Positions 37,701 to 44,481 of a stretch of 64,000 nt of DNA are shown piece by piece. The notes beneath the pieces were generated by a model that saw only the letters and a list, made by a program, of their open reading frames with translations, searched no databases and was not told the origin of the DNA. The position numbers were made by a program, and so were the translations under genes. Origin of the DNA: Paraburkholderia humisilvae (GTDB taxonomy: Bacteria > Pseudomonadota > Gammaproteobacteria > Burkholderiales > Burkholderiaceae). Location of the stretch: positions 28,767 to 92,766 of the forward strand of contig NZ_CADIKH010000030.1 of assembly GCF_902859855.1 (NCBI RefSeq). The letters run 5' to 3'. Position 1 is the stretch's first letter, and each line of letters opens with the position of its first letter.

Positions 37701-37795
37701 AGCGCGATCAGCGCGCGCCCGCCGAGCACGAGAATCAGCAGGCTGACGACGGCCGCGAGCACCGGCCGCCTGATAAAGATGTCGGTAAAGTTCAT
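34742..37795 (-). CDS. RND multidrug efflux pump, inner-membrane transporter (HAE-1 family)
   Basis: 1017-residue proton-driven trimeric pump of the AcrB/MexB/MdtB family. Twelve helices are arranged as 1+5 around two large periplasmic loops (about 35-330 and 550-860). The start MNFTDIFIRRPVLAAVVSLL and YPQTENAVVTVTTAYYGASA are typical. Helix 4 contains the proton-relay pair in GLVVDDAIIVVENVDRHM, and helix 10-11 has GLVSKHGILIVQFANQL, where the relay Lys lies close by. Length is slightly below AcrB (1049). It lies 13 bases after the adaptor gene. Substrates such as drugs or solvents cannot be read. The sequence is closest in style to single-polypeptide MexK/MdtBC-type pumps. Confidence 0.94.
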   Translation of the reverse strand: MNFTDIFIRRPVLAAVVSLLILVLGGRALIALKVREYPQTENAVVTVTTAYYGASADTIAGFITQPLEAAIAQAQGIDYMSSSSTTGVSTITVTLRLNYDSNRALTEINTQIASVRNQLPPQAQQPVLTVQTGETTDAMYMGFYSSVLPSNNVTDYLLRVVKPKLDSIEGVQTAEVLGGRQFALRAWLDSARLAAHNVTAQDVFTALGSNNYLATLGATKGQMVSVDLNAGTDLHTVDDFKQLVVKQKGTAIVRLEDVANVVLGADNYDFNVAFSGKRSVFIGIKVAPDANILDVARRVRTAFPGLQGQFPTGMTGDIVYDATDFVNTSIEEVIKTLVEALLIVTVVIFLFIGSLRAVIIPLVAMPLSLIGTFFVMQLLGYSINLLTLLALVLAIGLVVDDAIIVVENVDRHMKEEGRPPFEAALIAARELGGPIIAMTVVLIAVYAPIGFQGGLTGALFTEFAFTLAGAVTVSGIIALTLSPMMCSRFFTAEQESNRFVHFVDRQFDRVHRGYGRLLHATLDTWPVFIVMGALLLGGTVYLFMTSQSELAPQEDQGIVLSQIQGPPNATIQQMQTYADQVFDISKQLPEYSQMFQLTGAPTLNQGIGGVLFKTWDKRKKGATQLQQELQQKWNGIAGARVAAFQFPPLPGAQGLPVQFVITTTEPFENLNEVAQAVLAKAYQSGMFFYVDSDLKLDKPESVLLVDRDKVASLGMTQADVGAALGAALGGNYVNYFSIAGRSYKVIPQVLQTDRLNPSQVLDYYLRTPDGSVISASTVTHLKQQVVPESINHFQQLNSATISGVVVPGVSQSQVLDFLRNATAEAAPSGYTADFSGLSRQFVQESGGFVVTLLFATIIVFLALAAQFESFRDPIVILVSVPMALFGALIFINIGLSTLNIYTQVGLVTLMGLVSKHGILIVQFANQLQRAGKSKREALEQAAAVRLRPILMTTAAMVFGVLPLVIASGAGAAGRNAMGLVIFTGLSIGTLFTLFVVPAMYMFIGADHHRDRAAAQTV

Positions 37796-37808
37796 CGTGA
37801 GCGGCCCC

Positions 37809-39035
37809 TTACTGTTCCTGAGGCTGCGGGTTCGGGTTGTCGGACGGCTGCACGCGATTGTCGATCACGAGCGGCGTGCCGTTCTTCAGCTTCAGCTGTC
37901 CGCTCGTCACGACCTGCATCCCCGCGTCGATGCCCTTCAGAATGGCGACCTGATCGCCGCGCGTCGGTCCCGGCGTGACAAACACCTGCTGCGCGACCGG
38001 CAACACTTTGCCTTGCGCATTCGGCGCGGTTTTGCCTGGTTGGCCCGGCTTCACGATAAACACCGTCGCGCCATATGGGTTATAGGTAATCGCCGTTTGC
38101 GGCAGCGTCAGATAGCGCTGCTCGCCGCCCGCGTCGATCTTCACATTCGCGTACATGCCGGGCAGCAGCTTGCGCTCGCGGTTGTCGACGGTTGCTTCGA
38201 TCTGCACATTGCGCGTGGTGCTGTCGACGCGCGGGTTGATCGAGCGGATCTTGCCGGTGAACGTGCGGCCGCCGAACGCGTTGGTATCGATGGCGATCTG
38301 CTGGCCGACCGCGAGCTGGCCCAGTTGCTGTTGCGGCAGATAGAAGTCCGCGTAGATCGGATCGATCGCCTGCAGCGTGACGATTGCGTCGCCCGGATTC
38401 AGATACTGGCCAGGGTTCACGGTCGTGATGCCAACGCGGCCGGCGAACGGCGCGCGGATCGTCTTTTTCTCGACCAGCGCCGCCTGTTGCGCGACCTGCG
38501 CGGTCTTGCTTTTCAGATCGGCGGCGTCCGCATCGAGCTGCGCTTTGGCGATCGCCTGGATGTCGAATTGCGCCTGGTCGCGCTTGTAGACCGTTTGCGC
38601 GAGATCAGCCGCAGCCTGCAGCGAATGCAGCAGTGCGACGTCGGAATCGTCATTCAGATGCACGAGCAGCTGGCCCGCTTTCACATCCTGCCCCGATGCA
38701 AATGCGATTTCGCGCACGAGGCCGGGCACTTCGGTCGTCACGTCGACGCCGCGCACCGCGCGCAGGCTGCCGACCGCCGTCAGCTGCGGCTGCCAGGTCT
38801 GCAAGCTGGCGACGGTCGCGGTCACGGTCGCGGGCGGCAGCGCGTTGCTCGCCATCATCTTCGCGATCATGTGCGACTTGAACAGATTGAAGCCGACGAT
38901 CGCGCCGAGCAGCAACCCGACACAGATCAGCATGATGATCATGCGTTTCGTCATGCGGCGCCTGTGGCGCGCCGGCGTAACAGCGGCGTCGGCTGGCGGG
39001 TTCGCGATTGGTCCGATTGGTCCTTTTGTACTCAT
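37809..39035 (-). CDS. RND efflux periplasmic adaptor (membrane fusion protein)
   Basis: 408-residue adaptor linking the pump to the outer-membrane channel. An N-terminal membrane anchor (about 30-52, RMIIMLICVGLLLGAIVGF) is followed by the lipoyl half-domain (GLVREIAFASGQDVKAGQLLVHLND), an alpha hairpin (about 115-165), the second lipoyl half (IRAPFAGRVGITTVNPGQYLNPGD), a beta-barrel domain and a membrane-proximal domain. The start at 39035 has AAGGA seven bases upstream; an upstream codon at 39071 lacks one. No lipobox is present, so it is anchored by the helix. First of the pair with the pump gene and 131 bases after the channel gene. Confidence 0.92.
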   Translation of the reverse strand: MSTKGPIGPIANPPADAAVTPARHRRRMTKRMIIMLICVGLLLGAIVGFNLFKSHMIAKMMASNALPPATVTATVASLQTWQPQLTAVGSLRAVRGVDVTTEVPGLVREIAFASGQDVKAGQLLVHLNDDSDVALLHSLQAAADLAQTVYKRDQAQFDIQAIAKAQLDADAADLKSKTAQVAQQAALVEKKTIRAPFAGRVGITTVNPGQYLNPGDAIVTLQAIDPIYADFYLPQQQLGQLAVGQQIAIDTNAFGGRTFTGKIRSINPRVDSTTRNVQIEATVDNRERKLLPGMYANVKIDAGGEQRYLTLPQTAITYNPYGATVFIVKPGQPGKTAPNAQGKVLPVAQQVFVTPGPTRGDQVAILKGIDAGMQVVTSGQLKLKNGTPLVIDNRVQPSDNPNPQPQEQ

Positions 39036-39166
39036 CGTTATGTCCTTGCACGTCTCATCGTGAAGCGCCATCCGCTGTCGTCGCGCAGCGGCGTTTCGTG
39101 GTCATTCGTTGAATGACGCGGCCACAGCCGCGGTAAAGGTAAAGGCTTTGCAGCGGCGCCGCGTCC

Positions 39167-40693
39167 TCATTGCACCGCGGCGGTTTCCGGCACCGGGTCG
39201 TTCCACCAGCCGCCGCCGAGCGCCTGGAACAGCGCCGCGGTATCCGCATAGCGTGCCGCCTGCGCCTGGGCGAGATCGACGACGGTCTGCTGGTACTGGC
39301 GCTGCGTCACGAGCAGCGACAGATAGCTGATGCCGCCAAGCTTGTACTGGCCGCGCGCCATATCGAGCGCGTCGCTGGCCGATTGCCATGCTTCGGTTTG
39401 CGCGCGCAGGCCGCTTGCGTCGTGATCGAGCGCGCGCAGCGAATCCGCGACGTTCTGGAACGCCAGCAGCACGGTTTGCCGGTATTGCGCGTCGGCCTCT
39501 TCGTACGCGGCCACCGCCGCGCGCTTTTGCGACAGCAGCTGGCCGCCGCGGAACAGCGGCTGCAGCACGCCGGCGCCGACGCTCCACACCACGCTTTCCG
39601 CGCGGAACAGTTCGGCGGGCGTCAGCGACTGCGTGCCGTAGCTCGCTGACAGCGTGATCTGCGGGTACATGTTCGCGGTCGCGACGCCGACCTGGGCGCT
39701 CGCCTGATGCAGCGTCGCATCGGCCGAAAGAATATCGGGCCGCTGCCTGACGAGCGCGGACGGCACACTGACCGGCAGCGTTTGCGGCAGCGAGAACATG
39801 TCGAGCCGGAACTCCGGCACGCTCGGGTCGCTCGGCGGGCTACCCGATAGCACCGCAAGCTGATGGCGCACCTGGTCCAGTTGCTGCCGCAGCGGCGGCA
39901 GCGTCGCGCGTGTCTGCGCGAGCAACGTCTGTTGCGTCAGCACGTCGGTGCGTCCGATACCGCCGAGCTCGAACTGCTTTTTCAGCGTGGTGAGCTGCGC
40001 GTCTTCCTCTTTCGCGATTTCTTCAGTCGCTTCGATCTGCGCGCGCAGCGACGCTTCCTTCACGGCCGCGGTGACGATATTCGCGGTCAACGCGAGCCAC
40101 GCGGCCTGCAACTGGTAGCGCTGGTAATCGACTTGCGAGCGCGCCGCCTCGACGCCGCGGCGCGCGCCGCCCCACAGGTCGAGCGCATAGGACACGCTGA
40201 CCGATGAGTTGTACAGGTTCAGATCTTCGGTGAACTGCGGTTCGCCGAAGGTGATGCCGTTGAATTTCTCGCGTGTCGCATTCAGCTGCGCATCGACGTG
40301 CGGCAGCAGCGTGCCGCCGAACTGCGCGCTCAGGTTTTCGCGCGACTGACGCAGCGCCGCGCGCGCCGACGCGATATTCGGGCTATTCGCAAGCGCCTGG
40401 CGAATCAATGCGTCGAGCGGCTCGCAATGAAACAGCGTCCACCACGCGGCCGGAATGTCCTCGCCGCTGGCAAAGTGCTGCGGCACGCCCGACGCGCCAG
40501 GTGCCGACGCGGTTTGATCGGGCAGCGGGGCGGTCGTGTAGCTGTCGGTCGGCGGCGGGGCGGGAGTCCGGTAATCGGGTCCGACCATGCAGCCCGCGAG
40601 CAGCAGTGCGGGCAACACGACCGGCGCGGCACTGCAAAGTGCCGCGCATAGACGACCGGATGGTAGGCAGAGCGGGTTATTGTCCTTTGTCAT
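39167..40693 (-). CDS. Outer-membrane efflux channel lipoprotein (OprM/NodT type)
   Basis: 508-residue TolC-like channel protein. The signal peptide ends in the lipobox LLLAGC (about residue 33), followed by MVGPDYRTPAPP, the classic OprM/NodT opening. Two outer-membrane efflux repeats follow (about 90-280 and 290-490), each with a helix-strand pattern (AALRQSRENLSAQFGGTLLP; ALVRQRPDILSADATLHQAS; AFQNVADSLRALDHDASGL). The start at 40693 is preceded by GGTGG. It is the first gene of the RND operon (channel-adaptor-pump), an order shared with several Burkholderia efflux loci. No adjacent TetR, MarR or LysR repressor is present. Confidence 0.93.
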   Translation of the reverse strand: MTKDNNPLCLPSGRLCAALCSAAPVVLPALLLAGCMVGPDYRTPAPPPTDSYTTAPLPDQTASAPGASGVPQHFASGEDIPAAWWTLFHCEPLDALIRQALANSPNIASARAALRQSRENLSAQFGGTLLPHVDAQLNATREKFNGITFGEPQFTEDLNLYNSSVSVSYALDLWGGARRGVEAARSQVDYQRYQLQAAWLALTANIVTAAVKEASLRAQIEATEEIAKEEDAQLTTLKKQFELGGIGRTDVLTQQTLLAQTRATLPPLRQQLDQVRHQLAVLSGSPPSDPSVPEFRLDMFSLPQTLPVSVPSALVRQRPDILSADATLHQASAQVGVATANMYPQITLSASYGTQSLTPAELFRAESVVWSVGAGVLQPLFRGGQLLSQKRAAVAAYEEADAQYRQTVLLAFQNVADSLRALDHDASGLRAQTEAWQSASDALDMARGQYKLGGISYLSLLVTQRQYQQTVVDLAQAQAARYADTAALFQALGGGWWNDPVPETAAVQ

Positions 40694-40997
40694 CAATCCA
40701 CCATATTTCGCGCGCGCCTTATGCGGGCAGACGCACGGATGCCGATATTCAATGCAACTAACGTAGACCCTGGTCTTTTCGGGATGCAAAACGCCCGGTG
40801 GCATGCCGAATTGGCGCATAGCCTAGCATGGGTCGACCGCGTATCGGTGATCGGGCATTGGGGACGCAGGGCTTTGTGCGCGACTGCTGCGCAATGCGAC
40901 GCATCCGTCATCATGCGCGGCGGTAACGGGATACCACCAGGCCGATGCGCATCGCGCGTCGCCTATGATGATTCAACCGCTGGACCAGGAATGGATC
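40694..40997. other. Intergenic region between efflux operon and DUF3313-like gene
   Basis: 304 bases between divergent genes; no supported coding region. Expected to hold the promoter of the efflux operon, but neither a clear -35/-10 pair nor an obvious repressor palindrome was found. Confidence 0.45.
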
Positions 40998-41729
40998 ATG
41001 AAAATGCCGATGAATCTGCCCTTCAACGTATCGGTCGTGTCAACGATGCAAACGGTGATGGCACGACTGAAAATGCGCGCGGCATGGCTGCTCGCCGGCG
41101 CCGCGTTGACGCTGCCGCTCGTTGCGCAGCCCGGCGTCGCGCGCGCCGAGTATCTGATACCGGATAGCGTGCAGCTCACACCTGTCGCGCAATTTCCCGG
41201 CACGAAGGGCTATATGGCGCCGGACTACCCCGCGCAGCGCGCGCGGCTGCACAGTGTCTATCTCGCGCCGATCGAGGTTTTCCTCGCACCCGATTCGCCG
41301 TACAAAGGCATCGACCCTGACGAGATGGTGCAGGTGACGCATACCTTCGCGCAGATCCTGACGCAGAACGTGATGAAGGATATGACGGTCGTCGATACGC
41401 CGCGCCCCGATTCGCTGATCCTGCAAATCGCGCTGACCGACGTGCGGCTCGAAAAGCAGGGCTTTCGTCTGCGCAACCTGACGCCGGTCGGCATCGCGAT
41501 CAACGGTGTGAAGCGCGTCGCGGGCATCAGCAAGATCTCGTTCAAGACGATGACCGTGCAGGCGATCGGCGCGTCAGGCGACGACGAAACGCTGCTGTTC
41601 GCGATCGACAATCCGCCGCGGCCGGGCGACACGCCGGAATCGGTGCGGCTCGACGAAATACCGCAGGTGCTCGCGACAAAAGCGCAAAACCTGAAGGCGG
41701 CGTTCGAAGCGATTCGTGATGCGCACTAG
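40998..41729 (+). CDS. Secreted DUF3313-like hypothetical protein
   Basis: 243 residues from ATG 40998 (AGGA ten bases upstream); later Met codons up to 41058 would shorten a long N-terminus and place the signal peptide (MARLKMRAAWLLAGAALTLPLVAQPGVARA) at the start, so the true start may be 41058. No lipobox Cys is seen. The mature part resembles DUF3313 proteins, with LHSVYLAPIEVFLAPDSPYKG, VTHTFAQILTQ and RPDSLILQIALTDVR. Its role is unknown. The stop codon lies inside a 14-base palindrome. The neighbouring efflux operon is divergent and the two-component genes follow on the same strand. Confidence 0.72.
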   Translation: MKMPMNLPFNVSVVSTMQTVMARLKMRAAWLLAGAALTLPLVAQPGVARAEYLIPDSVQLTPVAQFPGTKGYMAPDYPAQRARLHSVYLAPIEVFLAPDSPYKGIDPDEMVQVTHTFAQILTQNVMKDMTVVDTPRPDSLILQIALTDVRLEKQGFRLRNLTPVGIAINGVKRVAGISKISFKTMTVQAIGASGDDETLLFAIDNPPRPGDTPESVRLDEIPQVLATKAQNLKAAFEAIRDAH

Positions 41730-41744
41730 TGCGCATTAGTGCGC
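41721..41744. repeat. Palindrome and partial repeat over the DUF3313-like stop codon
   Basis: gcgcactagtgcgc (41721-41734) is a perfect 14-bp palindrome covering the TAG stop; the overlapping gcgcattagtgcgc (41731-41744) repeats it with one change. It may fold at the mRNA end, but there is no T-run. Confidence 0.55.
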
Positions 41745-41890
41745 ATGAGCGCGTGAGCCGCGCTGGTGACATGAAGTGACATAGTTTCCGCATTGCCTTC
41801 GCAGCGGCGAACGACAAGAATTCGCCCTGTCACCACGCGGTTCGCAGCACAACGCAAGCGACGCGGGTGTCCGACTCAACGGAGGAAGGA

Positions 41891-42214
41891 ATGAAGAAGT
41901 GGATTGCCATGCTGGCGTTGTGTGTCGCATCGACAGGCGCGCTAGCGCAGGAATTGCCGGCGCAAACGATGCCTGCACCGAACACGCAGTCGATGCAGGG
42001 AGCGGGCGGCGCACGCATGCAGTACGCGATGCAGCAACTGCAGGAACGTTTTGGCGCGGCCAATACGACACACGACGGCAAGTTGACGAAGCAGCAGGCT
42101 GCCGGGGGCATGCCGCGCGTCGCACAGCATTTCGATGAAATCGACACGCAGAAAGTGGGTTACGTGACGCTGCCGCAGATCGAGCAGTTCCTGATGACAC
42201 AAAGACGACAATAG
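41891..42214 (+). CDS. Small secreted degenerate EF-hand protein
   Basis: 107-residue exported protein with a textbook ribosome-binding site (GGAGGAAGGA directly before ATG). The signal peptide MKKWIAMLALCVASTGALAQ is cleaved around residue 20. The mature part holds two EF-hand-like helix-loop-helix units: the first loop (NTTHDGKLTKQQ) keeps the central DG but has N and T for the first two ligand Asp and Gln for the last Glu, and the second (DTQKVGYVTLPQ) is further reduced. Ca2+ binding is therefore doubtful. It lies 45 bases before the response regulator and probably shares its transcript, suggesting a sensor or accessory role for the two-component system. Confidence 0.8.
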   Translation: MKKWIAMLALCVASTGALAQELPAQTMPAPNTQSMQGAGGARMQYAMQQLQERFGAANTTHDGKLTKQQAAGGMPRVAQHFDEIDTQKVGYVTLPQIEQFLMTQRRQ

Positions 42215-42259
42215 CGCCCGGCCGTCGCGTTTCCTCGTGTTTGCCCCTCGGAGACTGGC

Positions 42260-42973
42260 ATGGATCGATCCGCCCGCATCATCGTGCTCGACGACGAAGC
42301 CGAACTGCGCAATATGCTGCAGCGCTTTTTGACGGCGCAGGGGTTTTCGGTGCGGGTCGTCGAGAACGGCGCGCGCCTGAAGCGCTATCTGGAGCGCGAG
42401 CCGTACGACGTGCTCGTGCTCGACCTGATGATCGGCGACGAGAACGGCCTCGATATCTGCAAGCAGTTGCGCGACGCAGGCGAAACGTTACCGATCCTGA
42501 TGCTGACCGCGAAGGGCGATCCGCTCGATCGCGTCGCGGGCCTCGAGACCGGCGCGGACGACTATCTCGCGAAGCCGTTTCTGCCGCAGGAGCTGACCGC
42601 GCGAATCAACGCGCTGTTGCGCCGGCAGAAGATCGCGGCTGGCGATCCGACCGTCACGACGCAATCAGTGCGTTTCGGCGACTTTCGCCTGGACGTCGCC
42701 AAGAGCCTGCTGTTTCGCGGCGACGAGCCGGTCGAACTGCATTCCGCGCAAATGCTGCTGCTGACCGCGCTTGGCTCGTCGCCGAACCGTGCGGTGAGCC
42801 GCGACAACCTGATTGCTCGCGCACGCGGCCGCGAGCACGACGCGCTCGATCGCAGCATCGATGTGCAGGTGCTGAGGTTGCGCCAGATGATCGAAAGCGA
42901 TCCGTCGAAGCCGCGCTTTATCAAGACCGTTTGGGGCGTCGGCTATATGCTGATTGCGGACGTCGAATCATGA
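42260..42973 (+). CDS. OmpR-family response regulator
   Basis: 237-residue DNA-binding response regulator. The receiver domain (1-120) has the acidic pair DDE (11-13), the phosphoacceptor Asp55 in VLVLDLMIGDENG, Thr83 in MLTAKG and Lys105 in YLAKPF. The winged-helix domain (about 135-235) has the OmpR pattern (LFRGDEPVELHSAQMLLLTAL; NRAVSRDNLIARARGREHDALDRSIDVQVLRLR; VWGVGYMLI). RGREHDALDRSIDVQV is typical of the OmpR/CpxR-like branch acting with EnvZ-type kinases. It overlaps the sensor kinase gene by ATGA, so the pair is translationally coupled. Confidence 0.94.
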   Translation: MDRSARIIVLDDEAELRNMLQRFLTAQGFSVRVVENGARLKRYLEREPYDVLVLDLMIGDENGLDICKQLRDAGETLPILMLTAKGDPLDRVAGLETGADDYLAKPFLPQELTARINALLRRQKIAAGDPTVTTQSVRFGDFRLDVAKSLLFRGDEPVELHSAQMLLLTALGSSPNRAVSRDNLIARARGREHDALDRSIDVQVLRLRQMIESDPSKPRFIKTVWGVGYMLIADVES

Positions 42974-44391
42974 CCGCGCGCGCTGAAGCGGGTGCCCAAG
43001 CCGATGCGTCAGCCGATGCGCCGGTCGATGGTGCGCCGCGCGCGGTATCCGGTGCAGGCAGACGTTTCTTCTCGCGGCTGATGCCGCGCTCGCTGCTCGC
43101 CCGCAATATCCTGCTGTTAATCGTCCTGATCGCCGTGAGCGAAGCGTGCTCGCTTATCGTGCTGCTGCACTATGTGCAGCGGCCGCGCGTCGAGCGTGCG
43201 GCGGCGGTATTCGGCGCGTACATCACGACGCTCGACACCGTGCTCTCGGCGACGCCGCGCGAGTCGCGCGATGCGCTGGTCGCGCGGCTCGATGCGCGTG
43301 CCGACGTGCCGCCCGACGCATTGGACCAGCCGCCGACCAATCCGCTCGAGTTCTACCGGACGCACGAGCTCGGTATTTTCCTCGACACGCTGCATCGTTA
43401 TCTGCCTGCCGGCAGCGACGTGCGCTGGGAACCGGAACGCGCACGCGGCGCGCCGCAGCATATGTGGCTGCGCGTGCATATCGCGGATACGCCTTACTGG
43501 ATTGCGCTGATGCTGCCCGAAGAGGCGCAAGGCGGCCGGCTCGTTAGCGCGCTGCTGCTCGCGCTGGGCCTCGGTGTGCTGGCCGCGCTGACCGGCTTTG
43601 TGATTCAGCGGCATCTGAACCGGCCGCTGCAGCATCTGGCCGACGCGGCGCGGCGCGTCAGCGAAGGCGACGCGCCGGCGCCGTTGCCGCTCGACGGTCC
43701 AACCGAGATTGCGCAAGTCAGCGCCGCGTTCAACCAGATGACGCAAGCGCTGCAGCACGCGGAAGCGACGCGTGCGGTGATGCTGGCCGGCATTTCGCAC
43801 GATATCCGCACGCCACTCACGAAACTGCGCCTTGCGATGGCGATGGCGGGCGCCCCCCGCGACGAGGCCTTCACCCATGCGTCCGAGTCATACCTCGACC
43901 AGATCGACACGATCCTTCAGCAGTTCATGGACTACGCGGGCAGCGGCGAACGCGAGGCCACGCAAGCAGGCGATCTGAACGGGCTTGTGAGCCAGCTCGC
44001 TGCGGATTTCGCGGGGCTCGGGCATGATTTCGAACTGTCGCTGGCTGATTTGCCGCCGGTCGCGTTTCGGCCGATCAGCATGATGCGGCTGCTGATGAAC
44101 CTGATGCAGAATGCAATCAAGTATGGCCGCAGCGGCTTCGCGGTGCGCACATGGCGCGATGCGCGCGCGGTGTATGTGGCGGTCGGCGATCGCGGCAGTG
44201 GCCTGACGGCTGCCGAGCTCGAAGCGCTGAAGGCGCCGTTTCAACGCGGCAAGAACGCGCATAGCGGAACGAGCGGCACGGGTCTCGGTCTTGCCATCGT
44301 CGAAAGAATCGCAAGGCTGCACGGCGGCACGCTGCAATTTCATCCGCGCGACGGCGGCGGTCTTGAAGTGTGGGTCGTGCTGCCTCAGTGA
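42970..44391 (+). CDS. EnvZ-type sensor histidine kinase
   Basis: 473-residue inner-membrane kinase; the start overlaps the regulator stop. The first 30 residues are Ala/Asp-rich and cytosolic. Helix 1 spans about 43-66, a periplasmic sensor domain about 70-185, helix 2 about 190-212, then HAMP (RHLNRPLQHLADAARRVSEG). The dimerisation domain has the phosphoacceptor His277 in AGISHDIRTPLTKLR, and the ATPase domain has the N box (LLMNLMQNAIKYG), G1 (VGDRGSGL) and G2 (SGTGLGLAIVERI). The frame upstream through the regulator gene is open by chance. The signal is unknown; the EF-hand-like protein upstream is a candidate partner. Confidence 0.93.
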   Translation: MTARAEAGAQADASADAPVDGAPRAVSGAGRRFFSRLMPRSLLARNILLLIVLIAVSEACSLIVLLHYVQRPRVERAAAVFGAYITTLDTVLSATPRESRDALVARLDARADVPPDALDQPPTNPLEFYRTHELGIFLDTLHRYLPAGSDVRWEPERARGAPQHMWLRVHIADTPYWIALMLPEEAQGGRLVSALLLALGLGVLAALTGFVIQRHLNRPLQHLADAARRVSEGDAPAPLPLDGPTEIAQVSAAFNQMTQALQHAEATRAVMLAGISHDIRTPLTKLRLAMAMAGAPRDEAFTHASESYLDQIDTILQQFMDYAGSGEREATQAGDLNGLVSQLAADFAGLGHDFELSLADLPPVAFRPISMMRLLMNLMQNAIKYGRSGFAVRTWRDARAVYVAVGDRGSGLTAAELEALKAPFQRGKNAHSGTSGTGLGLAIVERIARLHGGTLQFHPRDGGGLEVWVVLPQ

Positions 44392-44481
44392 CGCTCAGTG
44401 ACGTATAACGATGACCTGCGGCGATAACGTGCAGGCATGACGTCAATCCTTGATGTGGCAGTAACAGCAGGGGGCATATCG

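Noticed and set aside
42241..42969. Apparent fusion of a long N-terminal region to the sensor kinase
   Set aside because: The frame is open by chance through the response-regulator gene; the kinase start is the ATG overlapping the regulator stop.
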